From the NCBI GenBank assembly GCA_963921425.1, contig OY992835.1:8804001-8868000 (forward strand): a DNA stretch of 64,000 nt. The letters run 5' to 3'. Source of the stretch: Dryas octopetala (lineage: Eukaryota; Streptophyta; Magnoliopsida; Rosales; Rosaceae). Numbering within the stretch: the stretch's first letter is position 1; each line of letters opens with the position of its first letter. The position numbers were made by a program, and so were the translations under genes. A model generated the notes under the pieces. That model was not told the DNA's origin. It was given only the letters and a program-made list of their open reading frames with translations, and did no database searches. Shown piece by piece: positions 1-10,444 of this stretch.

Positions 1-186
1 CTCTTCAAAGAGGAATCAAGATGAGCCAAGCTATGCTTGAGCCACCATCTTGACACCCTTCCTGGGTAGTAAGGGCCTTCCTCCTCAGGTGCCCATATGA
101 AGATAGCAACCACACCCCCTGCTCTCACTCCAGCAGCTAAAGCTGGGTTATCTTTTATCCTCAGATCTCTCCTGAACCATACTACA
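1..186 (-). pseudogene. CRY1: Captured cryptochrome-1 exon fragment
   Basis: Minus-strand translation gives VWFRRDLRIKDNPALAAG, then an FIWAPEEEGPYYPGRVSRWW segment and a WLKHSLAHLDSSLK segment. This is the start of the photolyase-related domain of plant cryptochrome 1, the FAD-binding blue-light photoreceptor. The normal N-terminus is missing: the frame runs upstream into TGA at about 192-194, next to a good splice acceptor (TTTTTCTCAG). The fragment continues off the left edge. It lies inside a CACTA element behind an unrelated SF3A2 exon, so it is a captured piece rather than the resident photoreceptor gene. Identity is clear from the conserved stretch; expression is unknown. Confidence 0.88.
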
Positions 187-364
187 CTGTATCACTGAGA
201 AAAACTGGACATTAACCCAGAAACGTTAGACTCCTAACGAAATTGTTCTAAGCAAATACAAGAAAACAAAAATAATAAATACCCATTCAGTTTTGGGAGC
301 GTATGAAACAGAAGAAAACAATAAGATTAAACAAAGAAATTTCAATGGAAAGAGAGATAGGTAC

Positions 365-504
365 CTTCCGAGGTGGTTGCGCATGAAATAGGGATCTTTG
401 GCGAGATCGATGGTCTGAAGGGCGAGTCGTAGGACATGCTCTCGGCAGTCGATGGCTTTGTTCTGGGCAGAGACGGTGCGCCGCTGCCGGGCTTTGAACC
501 CCAT
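365..504 (-). pseudogene. SF3A2: Captured SF3A2 (SF3a66) first-exon fragment
   Basis: ATG at 504 opens 46 codons that include VSAQNKAIDCREHVLRLAL and TIDLAKDPYFMRNHLG. This matches the N-terminus of splicing factor 3A subunit 2, a U2 snRNP component, just before its C2H2 finger. The stretch ends at a consensus donor (GGAAG|GTACC, exon end 365). The zinc finger that should follow is absent, and the next exon-like block on this strand is a cryptochrome fragment. Substitutions at usually invariant positions (for example RRER changed to CREH) indicate decay. It is a transposon-captured exon; whether a chimeric transcript is made cannot be seen here. Confidence 0.85.
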
Positions 505-814
505 TCTCTTTCATATATATCTTCTCAGTTCTTACTCGCTAATTTAAAGAAGCAAATGAAACATTAAATTCATAGAAAATAAACCCCTAATTTGAAGAAA
601 CAAATGTATCATATCCCTAATTTCATGAAACATACGAACCTAAGAAATCCCTAATTTGAAGAAAAACCTAAACAACAGAAAACCCCATTTTGAAACCCTA
701 ATTTTAGTAAAGAGAGAAGATGACAGAGAGAAAGAGAGAACCTAGGATGAGATAGAGAGAAGATCGAGGACAGAGAGAAAAGAGAACCCAGGAGATCGAG
801 ATGACTAATCTTAC

Positions 815-935
815 CTTTTGGCTGCAACCCAGGACGATGAGCAAGGCAGAGATAAAACACTTGAGGGCCGACGCCGACGCCAAGGTCAACCACACGACGG
901 CGACAACAACTGTGAGAACGAGAGGTAGGTGTGTG
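815..935 (-). other. Unrecognised exon-like stretch in the CACTA element
   Basis: A minus-strand open stretch reading roughly VVWLTLASASALKCFISALL ends at a strong donor (CAAAAG|GTAAG, exon end 815). It is GC-richer than its surroundings, as is common for captured exons. There is no ATG in frame and I do not recognise the protein. It may be a third captured fragment or the leader exon of a chimeric transcript running into the SF3A2 piece. Confidence 0.3.
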
Positions 936-1029
936 AGAGAGAGAGAGAGAGAGCTCGGGGTGAGAGGGAGTGCTGAGATAGATTGTTTATGTGTTTGTGT
1001 TTGAGAGGGGAGTATCGGGTCTAAATTTA

Positions 1030-1306
1030 AGTCAAAAAGTCTATATGTTGTCCTAAAAATTTGTATATTGATTTTTAGTTGAAATAATTAATATCAGTTA
1101 ATGGTTTAGATATCGATTTTTATAGAATTTTAATTTCTACCCAAAATTTTAGATATCGAATTTGGAAACCTAGCGATATACAAATGTGTTTCGATATCAG
1201 TTTTAAAAAACTAAAAATCTAACTGATATAAAAAAATTTTACAATATCAATTTTTTAAAAACTGATATTTTTTTAGTGATATCTAATGGGGTATTTCCTA
1301 GTAGTG
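1030..1306. repeat. CACTA subterminal repeats and terminal inverted repeat
   Basis: The terminus (1286-1306, read on minus as CACTACTAGGAAATACCCC) is preceded by repeated short units, GATATCAGTT / AACTGATAT, in alternating orientation. Such arrays bind the transposase in En/Spm-type elements. Confidence 0.7.
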
Positions 1307-2029
1307 CATGTGCATTTGCATCATAAAAACTGCATATACAAGCTCAAAATATCCAAAAAACAGTCGATGCAACTCCAAAATAAGCATCAAATGCATATGT
1401 AGATGCATCTCAAAAAACTGCATATTTTTTTACACTGCCGACCGCGCGCATGTAAAATTGAATGTGCTTTGGCTTAATTTTATTTTTAGGTGGATTTTCA
1501 ATTAAAATTCTTTGGTTTTTTGTCTTTGGGAGTAAATTATTATGAATACATTCTACCAATGAGATAGAGGCCTTTTGTTCTCATGTGAGTACGGTTGTTT
1601 CATTTAAGTATATATATCTCTCTCAATAGCGGATACAAGATCCCTAACCTGAGGGGGTCATAGTGTAAAAGTAAAAAAAAAAAAATGTTGGACGACAATA
1701 ACAATGAAAAATTGAACAATAGTAGTTTCATTCATAATTCATGTTAAAACAACGTTACAACCGACAATTGTCCACGATCAACGATGTTTCATATTTTGAA
1801 AACGTAGTATTATAGCTTCACTATCAATACAAGAAAAAACATATTTTCTTCTTGGTCACTACTACCATCAAGGCTACCCTCTCCTGCTCCGCATGTGTCG
1901 CCACCTTGTCTATCTCAGCGTGAATGTTGGCCTCCAAGCTATCTTGAAGACTACCATTGCTCACTTGCTCAAACTGATATTCCTTCTTCTATGTTGGTAG
2001 TGAATGGTGCTGCCATATATGCACGCTGA
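1307..2029. other. Intergenic, no gene recognised
   Basis: AT-rich sequence with no credible reading frame. Around 1625-1660 a short piece (gcggatacaagatccct...gggggtcat) resembles the ends of non-TIR transposons commonly seen in plant introns, but it is too degraded to delimit. Confidence 0.5.
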
Positions 2030-2996
2030 AATTAATTTCTGCCTTGGAAGCCAACAACACTTGGTCAAAACCCATTGGTTGCAAATGAGTTTACAAAATT
2101 AAGCGGCATTCTGATGGGAGTATTGAACGATATAAAGCCCGATTGGTGACAAAGGGCTATACACAAACTGAAAGGATTGACTACAAATAAACGTTCTCTC
2201 CTATCATCGATCTCACTACTGTTCGAGTGCTGCTTGTTGTTGCAGCCATTCATGACTAGTCTTTGCATCAGCTAGACGCCCACAATGCCTTCCTCCATGG
2301 TGATTTGAAGTGAGGAGGTTTATATGCAGCTTCCACCTGACTATAGTGGAAAGGGGGAGAATATAGTGTGTCGCTTGAATAAATCTCTATGGTCTCAAAC
2401 AAGCCTCTAGAAATTGGTTTGAAAAGTTCTCAAACACTCTTCTTGATGCTGGTTTTACTCAATCTAAAGTGGCCTGATTAATTAATTATTATGCATTTTT
2501 TTATCGATATAAGGGCAGATCTTCTACTTTTATTTTGGTGTATGTAGACAACATCATTATCACAAGCACATATACTTCAACCATCTAGTCATAAAACTTT
2601 TTCTCAATCAAAAATTTCACTTGAAGGACCTTGGTGAGCTCAAATACTTCCTTGGCAAAGAAGTCGCACAATCCAAGAAAGGTATTTTTCTTAGCCAATG
2701 AAAATATAGCCTTGATATTCTTAATGATACAGGCTTATGTGGTGCGTGCCTAGCTACTTTTCCCATGGAACAAGATCTTAAGCTCACAAATATGGATGGT
2801 GACCTTATCCATGATCCAGCTTCTTATCAGAGATTAATAGGGTACGCCTCATTTATCTAACAGTTACAAACCCTGACATCGTCTATCCATTCCATGTTTT
2901 TCAGTTAATTCATGCATGAGCATCGCAAAACCTCACATGGATGCTGCTATTCGTCTGGTTCGTTATCTTAAAAATTCACCTAGACAAGGGATATAT
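2030..2996 (+). pseudogene. Decayed Ty1/copia reverse transcriptase (outer element, left part)
   Basis: Plus-strand reading with many stops and frameshifts shows SDGSIERYKARLVTKGYTQT, then a TVRVLLVVAAIHD stretch, then [12 protein letters not shown], which are landmarks of copia reverse transcriptase. It stops abruptly at 2996, where a younger copia element has inserted with target duplication TATAT. The same element resumes at 7563. No 5' LTR, gag or integrase of this older element remains. Confidence 0.85.
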
Positions 2997-3196
2997 TGTA
3001 GGCGTGAGTCAACTCTTTCAATTAATTACTGTAATTAGTTGATAACAAAGTCAGACCTTGTAATTAGGTAGAGATATACGGGTGTAATTATGCATTGATT
3101 TCTTTCCTGTAATTGTGGCTTAGGCTCTGTACATATACCATTTTGTGGTGTCTATGAAAGATATCAGAAAAATTATTCTCCTAAAGCATTTTAGCA
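2997..3196 (+). repeat. 5' LTR of the young copia element
   Basis: Begins TGTAGGCGTGAG and ends TTTTAGCA. It pairs with 7363-7562; differences seen are A versus T at the fourth base and T versus C near base 158. Confidence 0.95.
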
Positions 3197-3209
3197 TGGT
3201 ATCAGAGCC
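3197..3209 (+). other. Primer-binding site (initiator tRNA-Met)
   Basis: TGGTATCAGAGCC immediately after the 5' LTR, the standard minus-strand primer site of plant copia elements. Confidence 0.9.
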
Positions 3210-3299
3210 ACCTCTGGTTTCCTCTCCTTTATCGTAGGAATCAGAGTTTGTTATTAGGCTTTAGTTCTACCAAGACCAAGGTGTTCTGTCCAGCACTTT

Positions 3300-3795
3300 C
3301 AGCCACCGCTGCCTGACCCAGCCTACTGCGACCTCCGCCGCAATCCACCACGGCCTGCGACCACTGCAGCTAGCGACCCCAGCCCCGCCTAGCCCGTGAT
3401 GTGGTGTCGCAGATCAGGTCCGTAGCACACCATTGCGCGCCTACGAATCTGCTGCTCGACTCCAGCCTGTCGCGACGCAACTCTGCATTGCCGCGCACCT
3501 GTCCTTTGTGCCGCTGCTGCTCTCTGTGCGATCCTTCGCCCAGCCTTGCCAAGACCATCCTCGCCAAGCCTAGCCTCGCCGAGCCCATCCTCACCGAGCC
3601 CATCCTCGCCAAGCCCAACCTTACCGAACACTTGTCCAACCAATCTCGTCTGGCAGCCACGCTCCTAATCCATCAAAGAAAGGCTAGCCCTAGCCTTTCT
3701 TTCTCTGTTTTTATTTCGTGCACAACACTATATTTTCTTTCTCTCATTTATATTACTCTTATGTTAGTTCATATTTAACAAAAAAAAAAAAAAAA
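3300..3795 (+). other. GC-rich leader ending in poly(A) where gag should be
   Basis: This stretch is far richer in G+C than the rest of the element. It includes a degenerate minisatellite (about 3540-3625, units such as CTCGCCAAGCC and ATCCTCACCGAGCCC) and ends in about 15 A residues at 3780-3794, after which the pol frame begins. An open frame at 3401-3778 has no recognisable domain. A poly(A) tail at the junction suggests a captured transcript, but a simple A-run is also possible. Confidence 0.5.
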
Positions 3796-3821
3796 GGAAT
3801 TTTTTACTAGATACTCCGGAT

Positions 3822-6800
3822 ATGTCTTTCTTAATTACTCCCGATAAGACATATTTGGCAGCTTCTGACTCTAAGGTGGAGACATCGGTTCCTAGCCAAA
3901 ATTTTGTCTCTACTTCCGGCTTTGTTGCCATGTCAGGTACACCTAATTCTGCTTTGAGTACTCCTCAATTTACATGTGATAATGCTTGGATAATTGATTC
4001 TGGTGCTTCTGACCCTATGACTAATAATAAGTATGTGATTCAGTCTTTGTCAAAACCTATTTCTCCACATTTTATTATTAATGCCAATGGTGTGTCCTCT
4101 CCCGTTGTAAGAGTCGGTACTGTGTCCTTGTCTCCATCTTTGTCTTTATCTAATACGCTCTTTGTTCCGTCACTAAATTGCAATCTTATTTCTGTTAGTT
4201 GACTAACTAAGTCCCTCAATTGTGTTGCAACTTTTTTTTCCACTCATTGTATTTTTCAGGACATCCGCACACAGGAGAGGATTGGTAGTGGTACTAGAAG
4301 AGGGGGCTTGTATTATCTAGACAGTGATGTAAATTTAGGCCGCTTTGGACATGCTCATTTAGTTGATAACAAGGTCTTGGGGAATAAGAAGCTGGTTTGG
4401 TTGTGGCATCGTCGATTAGGCCATCCTTCGTTTTCTTATCTTCGACGGTTATTTCCCTCCTCGTTCATTGGTTGTAGTGCTTCAGACTTTCGGTGTGCAA
4501 CTTGTGTGATGGCTTAGAGTCACCGTACTTCGTTTACTCCAAGTGATCATCGGGCTACTGCTCCTTTCCAACTCGTTCATTCTGATGTTTGGGGGCCAGC
4601 TCCACTGACTACTACTTACGGTATGCGCTGCTTTATTACTTTCATTGATGATTGTACCAGAATGGTGTGGGTTTAGTTTCTCCGATATAAATTTGATGCT
4701 TGTGCTGCAATTAAGTCTTTTTATCACATGGTTCAAACTCAATTTCAGTTTCGTATTCAAATTCTTCGTTCTGATAATGGAAGTGAATTTGTCAATCACG
4801 AGTTGCGTGATTTTTTTGATTCACATGGCGTCCTTCATCAGAATTCATGCTCTCACACTCCCCAACAAAATGGGTTTGCTGAGAGGAAAAATCGACATTT
4901 GTTGGAAGTTGCTCGAGCATTGTTGATTGGTGGACGTGTACCTGCTTATCTGTGGGGTGCTGCCCTTAGTTCTGCTGTTTATCTCATTAATCGAACTGCG
5001 TCCAGTGTTTTGGAGTTTCGTCGGCCTTTGGATGTTTTGTCTGATCACTTTGCTCTTCCCTCTATTTTACATTTGCAGCCTCGGGTATTTGGTTGTGTGG
5101 TTTTCGTCCATATACATCCTCATCAGCGTGACAAGCTTCACCCTCGTGCTCTCAAATGTATCTTTGTGGGTTATGGCTCTAACCAAAAAGGTTATCAATG
5201 TTATGATCCTTCAACTCAGAGATTCTATGTGACTATGGACATTACCTTCCATGAACATGAGTTATTTTATCCTATGACAAGTATTGATTCTTCCCTTCTG
5301 GGGGAGACGAATGGTGAAGCGACGACTCAGACTGAATGAGTTTTAGACTTGGGGTTTTATGATACATTCAAGATGAAAGAGCCTTTAAAAGAGACAAAGG
5401 CAATTGAATCTGAGCATTCTACTTTTTCTAGTGATCACGGTTGTCCTGAACGCTCATCTGAACACTCAACTCTAGAAGGGGATGGTGAACAACATGTTGA
5501 AGGGGATGGTGAACAACATGCTTCTGAACCTATTATTTCTGGTGATGTCCATGATAATACAACTCCCTCTACTGAACCACCAGTACAATCACCTCCAGAT
5601 ATGCTTCTTGAGGTACCTTCTTCTTCTGATTTGTTTGATTCTGTGTCTAATTCTCCAAAATATCAACTTCCACCTCGTAGTACTCGAGGTATTCCTCCTG
5701 TTATGTATGAACCTGATCCTAAGGCCAAAGTCAAATATCCAATTAATAATCATGTTTCATCCCATAGGTTATCTAAGTCATATGCATCTTATGTACATCA
5801 ATTATCTTTTGCATCTATCCCTAGTAAATTGCAGGATGCTCTAGCAAATTCTAGGTGGACCAAAGCAATGGCAGAAGAAATGGAAGCATTGAAGAAAAAT
5901 GGAACTTGAGAACTTGTTCTCCTACCGAAGGGAAAGAGAACCGTAGGATGTAGATGGGTATTTGCAGTGAAACATAGAGCAGATGGATCCATTGAAAGGT
6001 TCAAAGCTCGGTTGGTTGCAAAAGGGTACACTCAGTCTTATGGTGTTGACTATCAAGAGACTTTTGCACAAGTTGCGAAGCTGAATACAGTCAGAGTACT
6101 TTTATCGTTAGCTGCCAATCAGAATTGGCCACTTCTCCAGTTTGATATCAAAAATGCTTTCTTGCATGGAGACCTCACTTAAGAAGTATATATGGATCCT
6201 CCTCCAGGTATATCAGAGTATTCAGACACAGGAATGGTGTGTAGACTGAAGAAGGCTCTGTATGGATTGAAGCAGTCACCAAGGGCTTGGTTTGGCAGGT
6301 TCACCAAAGCTATGAGGAATTTTGGCTACAAACAAAGTAATTCAGATCATACTTTGTTCTTGAAGCGAAGAAGAGGTAAAATCACTGTTTTGATTATCTA
6401 TGTTGATGATATGGTGGTCACAGGAGATGATCATGAAGAGATGTCTATTTTACAGCATTATTTAGCTTCTGAGTTTGAGATAAAGCAGCTTGGAGACTTG
6501 AAATATTTTCTTGGGATTGAAGTGGTTCGATCGAAGCATGGTATTTTTTTATCCCAACGAAAATATGTCCTGGATTTGTTATCTGAAACAGGGATGCTTG
6601 GGTGTAAACCAGCTGATACTCCTATTGAACAAAACCACAAGCTATTTGAGTGTTTGAGTGCATTGTCTACTGACAAAGGGAGATACCAGAGGCTTGTAGG
6701 AAAATTGATTTATTTATCTCATACTAGACCTGATATTGCATATGTAGTAAGTGTGGTGAGTCAGTTCATGCATGACCCACGTAAACCCCACATGGATGCT

Positions 6801-7355
6801 GTAGAGCGCTTACTGAGATATTTGAAATCTGCTCCAAGCAAAGGTCTATTATTCTCTAATCATGGTCACCTGAAGGTTGAAGGATATACTGACGCTGATT
6901 GGGTAAGGTCAGCTGACAACAGAAGGTCTACTTTAGGATACTTCACCTTTGTAGGTGGAAACCTTGTGACTTGGAGAAGTAAGAAGCAACCAGTAGTAGC
7001 AAGATCAAGTGCCGAAGCTGAGTATAGAGGTATGACATTTGGGGTATGTGAGTTGCTCTGGTTGAAAAACTTACTGAATGACTTGGGATTTAAACCAAGA
7101 ATGACAATGAATCTATACTGTGATAACAAGTCAGCCATTGATATTGCCCACAACCCTGTTCAACATGATCGAACAAAGCATGTAAAGATTGACAGACATT
7201 TTATCAAAGAAAAGCTTGAAGCAGGAATCATTAGCTTTCCATTTGTGAAGTTTGAAGACCAACTAGCAGATGTACTTACCAAAGCAGTGGCTAGCAGGGT
7301 ATTTCTTGACTCACTTGTCAAGTTGGCCATGTGCGATATCCATGCACCAACTTGA
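3822..7355 (+). pseudogene. Copia pol polyprotein (protease-integrase-RT-RNase H) with six stops
   Basis: One continuous frame of about 1,178 codons. In order it has an aspartic protease motif (WIIDSGASDPMTNN, near 3990), a GAG-pre-integrase block (LWHRRLGHPS, near 4400), an integrase core with catalytic acidic residues in HSDVWGP, RSDNGSEF and the ERKNRH context, reverse transcriptase with [22 protein letters not shown] and the active-site YVDD (near 6400), and RNase H with YTDADW, SSAEAEYRG and LYCDNKSAI. Premature stops lie at 4200, 4515, 4674, 5337, 5907 and 6180. No frameshift separates the pieces. Most stops look like single transitions from Trp, Gln or Arg codons. Gag is missing upstream. 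The stops make full-length polyprotein unlikely, so the copy is non-autonomous. Confidence 0.93.
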
Positions 7356-7362
7356 GGGGGAG
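7352..7362 (+). other. Polypurine tract of the young copia element
   Basis: TTGAGGGGGAG directly abuts the 3' LTR; it is the plus-strand primer of copia elements. Confidence 0.85.
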
Positions 7363-7562
7363 TGTTGGCGTGAGTCAACTCTTTCAATTAATTACTGTAA
7401 TTAGTTGATAACAAAGTCAGACCTTGTAATTAGGTAGAGATATACGGGTGTAATTATGCATTGATTTCTTTCCTGTAATTGTGGCTTAGGCTCTGTACAT
7501 ATACCACTTTGTGGTGTCTATGAAAGATATCAGAAAAATTATTCTCCTAAAGCATTTTAGCA
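7363..7562 (+). repeat. 3' LTR of the young copia element
   Basis: Begins TGTTGGCGTGAG, ends TTTTAGCA, followed by the target duplicate TATAT. Confidence 0.95.
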
Positions 7563-8089
7563 TATATTTTGTCATCTGCTACATCTTCTTTAAACATGCA
7601 GGCTTTCTATGATTCTGATTGGGCAAGCTACCTGACCCATGACTAGAAGATCAACTACAGGTCCTTGGTCATATATAGTCCTGTATCATGGAAAACTAAA
7701 AAGCAGAAAATTGTTTCACGTTCCTCAGCTGAAGCAGAATACCGTACGTTCTATGGCTCTTACAACATGTGCAATAAAATGGCTTGGTTATCTTCTTAAA
7801 GATCTTGGTATTCAATCTTCAAACCCATGTACTTTATTTTGTGACAGCCAAGCCGCATTGCCCATTGCTTAATCCGGCTTTTCATAAACGCACCAAACAC
7901 ATTGAAATTTATTTTCATGCATGTTGTCTGAGATGAACTTCTACTTGGTTTCTTGCATTCAGATTTTGTTTCCTCCTCTAATCATCTTGCTAATATGTTT
8001 ACGAAATCATTAGGCACAGAACAAATTATGAGCTTAAAGAGCAAGTTGGGCATTCTCGACCTCCATATATACTCCAACTTGAGGGGGAG
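7563..8089 (+). pseudogene. Decayed copia RNase H (outer element, right part)
   Basis: This continues the relic interrupted at 2996. The plus-strand frames show FYDSDWAS, then VSWKTKKQKIVSRSSAEAEY, then LFCDSQAAL and KRTKHIE-like sequence with stops and shifts. These are copia RNase H landmarks. It ends at a purine tract (TTGAGGGGGAG, 8079-8089) preceding an LTR-like sequence. Confidence 0.85.
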
Positions 8090-8280
8090 TAATATCAAAT
8101 GATAAGATGTGATACCTCATTGATGAAGAAGAGATATGATAATATTTTAGGAGATCATGTCAGTTTCTTCTTTCCATTTATTGTATATAGAGAATTCCTT
8201 TAGATTTAGGATCTATATATATTTCTTGCTAGAAAGTCTTGTAATTCATATATAATTAATAATTGTGTAGCCTAGCCATT
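8090..8280 (+). repeat. Probable 3' LTR of the older copia relic
   Basis: AT-rich sequence immediately after the purine tract, starting near ATATCAAATGATAAG. There is no second copy in the window, so the ends are approximate. Confidence 0.5.
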
Positions 8281-8465
8281 GTTGATATACATAAAATAAA
8301 AGAATACCGGATTTCACAAATTTATTAATTATCAGAAACTATTGAAAGTGAAATATATATAAATATATATTTTCACTTTTTGGATAATCAAGACTGTTTC
8401 ATTTCACTACACAAACTTTCATACAATTCAGATGTTTGGGATGTAGTCATCTACAATTAATTGCC

Positions 8466-9577
8466 TTAGCTTGTTTCAGATGTTTGGGATGTAGTCATAG
8501 ATTCTTCTACAATTCTTGTAGGAGAAAACAAGAAAGGCTTGGGAGGAATTGGCAAGGAATGAACGGGACCTTCAAGCATCTCTACCACTTTCCTCATTGA
8601 TGGCCGATCAGATGGGTTGGTTTGAATGCACCACAAACTTATTAATATCATCTTTCTTGCTCTTTCTTTTTCCTCCTCTGATATTGTCCCAAAAATATTT
8701 TCATCTTTGTCTAGCTCTAGATCTTTAAAAACATAATGTGGAAACATTTCACTTGTACGAGACACTCCGGAATGCAAATTCTTTCTTGCTCCAACCATTT
8801 CGAGAACCAACATCCCATAGCTGTAAACATCAGATTTATGAGATACTCCTCCAAAGTTCCTACTAAATACTTCAGGTGCGATGTACCCAGCAGTTCCTCT
8901 CATACCCATCATCGATACAATACTCTCCTTCGTATTGCACAACTTGGCAAGGCCGAAATCAGAAATTTTTGGGCAAAAATCATTGTCCAAAAGAATGTTC
9001 TGTGGCTTTATGTCAAAGTGCAAAATCCTTGTGTTACAACCACGGTGTAAATATTCTAGACCTCGTGCAATTCCAACTGCAATTTCGGATAATGTTTCCC
9101 ATTCTAAGCGACAATTTGCATTAGAAGATCCAAGATTATGTATAAAATTATCTAAAGATCCATTAGGCATGTATTCGTAAATCAGAGCTCTTTTATCCCT
9201 CTCATAGCAAAATCCCAAAAGAGTGATTACGTTGACATGGGAAGTTCTACCAATGCTAGCAACTTCATTAATGAAGTCTTCTCCGTTACCCTTGGACACA
9301 ATTAGGACTTTCACTGCTACAACAAGGCCATCAGGTAGCTTTCCTTTGTATACAACGCCATATCCTCCTTTACCTATTTTATCTTTGAAGGAGTTTGTCA
9401 TTTTCTTCACTTTTGAATAATTATACCGCTTTGGGGTAAGCGATCCATTATTCCTTATAAATGCCTCTACATCAAATTCGTTGTCCTTATATTTCTTGAA
9501 GAAAACCATTCTTTTCCTTGATATGCATATAAAACCAATAATGATTATGATAGTCCCAAAAACACCCGCAAAAATGC
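8466..9577 (-). CDS. LRK10L: LRK10L receptor kinase A, exon 3 (membrane helix and kinase)
   Basis: The third exon of a LEAF RUST 10-like receptor kinase. It begins after an acceptor (TTTAATACAG|GC, 9577) and ends with TAA at 8466. It encodes a membrane helix ([14 protein letters not shown]), a basic stop-transfer SRKR, then the kinase: glycine loop [16 protein letters not shown] lysine, catalytic loop [20 protein letters not shown], and GTAGYIAPE in the activation segment. The residue before the catalytic Asp is Phe, so it is a non-RD kinase, typical of immune-type receptors. The tiny exon 2 is at 9668-9700 (reads GSSSALRDWLI), flanked by consensus sites. The nearest intact first exon is 13302-14112. 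Joined, the phases fit (811+33+1112 nt, 651 residues). Any ATG inside this exon is not the true start. Confidence 0.9.
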
Positions 9578-9667
9578 CTGTATTAAACAAGAAAGGTCAA
9601 AAAGAAAGAAATATTCATAGAAAGTTCTATTTGTTCAAGTACCGTGTATATATATGCACGTACGTAC

Positions 9668-9700
9668 CTATGAGCCAATCGCGTAATGCTGAACTTGAAC
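9668..9700 (-). CDS. LRK10L: LRK10L-A exon 2 (33 bp)
   Basis: Flanked by TTGGTTGCAG| and |GTACGTACG on the minus strand. It encodes GSSSALRDWLI with phase 1 on both sides. Loci B and C have 30-bp counterparts at 33345-33374 and 57955-57984, which shows that the small exon is real. Confidence 0.8.
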   Translation of the reverse strand, partial: VQVQHYAIGS

Positions 9701-9949
9701 CTGCAACCAAAATGCTTTAATCACAGGAGTTCTTGGCTTTAACCAATAATCACAAGAGTTTAATTTTTACATATATATATATATATGAAGCATATATTTG
9801 ATGTAAATTTGTAATCCTGGAGTGTTGGGATAAATAAAAAAAAAAAAAAATTAAAGAACCCTCCAAGCTAAGGAATAGAAGATGCCTTAACTTAATTAGA
9901 GAAACTTTTGATTAGGTTCTAAATGAAACTTTTATTTAATAAAAATACA

Positions 9950-10122
9950 ATAATGCTAATTGTCCCACCTTTTTTTTCTCAACATTTGTATCCAACCTTT
10001 TATGTCATTACTTTATTGGATATAATATTTCATTTTATTTTTTAGTGTTTAATGTATAAATAACATATAAAATGATATAAAATTGTGATATAAAAATATG
10101 ATAAGTGTAGCGTTAATGAAAG
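9950..10122. mobile_element. MITE in locus A intron 1
   Basis: AT-rich element whose two ends are imperfect inverted copies (ATAATGCTAATTGTCCCAC... and ...ATATAAAAATATGATAAGTGTAGC). It belongs to the same family as the element at 58077-58270 in locus C, sharing a Tatcattactttattggat-like core. Confidence 0.5.
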
Positions 10123-10444
10123 AAATAGTAAACATTTATTTAGGGCAAATGATCATTTTTGTCCCCATAATTTGACCTTAGTTTCACTTGCATTCTTGTA
10201 GTTTCATATTTTTCGGTTAAGTTCTCATAGTTAACTCTCCGTTGCAATCAAGTCTAATATTGAAATTCCTTATTTCAACAAAAATATATATTAAAATAAT
10301 GTAAAAGTAAGATATAAAAAACAAACCCACATGCTAGCTGTTTATGTTTTTCTTTATTGGTACAAAGCTAAAAGCTATTTATGTTTTGAGTTCTCTTTTA
10401 TATCTCTAAAACTTGAAAAAAATAAAATTAAAAATAAAACAGTT

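Larger units (their letters stand above)
1..1306. mobile_element. CACTA (En/Spm-type) transposon end with captured gene fragments
   Basis: Read on the minus strand from 1306, the sequence begins CACTACTAGGAAATACCCC, the classic CACTA terminus. It is followed by about 250 bp of AT-rich subterminal sequence in which GATATC/ATATCAG-type motifs recur in both orientations. Inside the element are minus-strand pieces of at least two unrelated host genes (an SF3A2 first exon and a CRY1 exon). The other terminus lies beyond position 1, so the 3-bp target duplication cannot be tested. The call rests on terminus plus subterminal repeats; no transposase is visible in this part. Confidence 0.75.
2997..7562 (+). 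mobile_element. Young Ty1/copia retrotransposon, gag-less, complete with both LTRs
   Basis: Two 200-bp LTRs (2997-3196 and 7363-7562) differ at only two positions by eye. The element is flanked by the 5-bp duplication TATAT (2992-2996 and 7563-7567). The primer-binding site TGGTATCAGAGCC follows the 5' LTR directly and a purine tract (TTGAGGGGGAG) precedes the 3' LTR. Pol order protease, integrase, reverse transcriptase, RNase H identifies the copia superfamily. It sits inside an older copia relic. No gag is recognisable between the primer site and the protease; a GC-rich unrelated leader occupies that place. Pol has six premature stops yet no frameshift, so this copy probably moved using proteins from other copies. 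Confidence 0.95.

Noticed and set aside
3401-3778. 125-codon frame with LAKP/LAEP repeats as a gag gene
   Set aside because: No CCHC knuckle or gag fold; it follows from a GC-rich minisatellite.
9578-9590. Upstream extension of the kinase exon as a stand-alone protein start
   Set aside because: The apparent start codons of the three kinase-exon frames (near 9590, 33487 and 58296) are TTG within intron sequence, upstream of consensus acceptors at 9577, 33497 and 58306. They are not translation starts.
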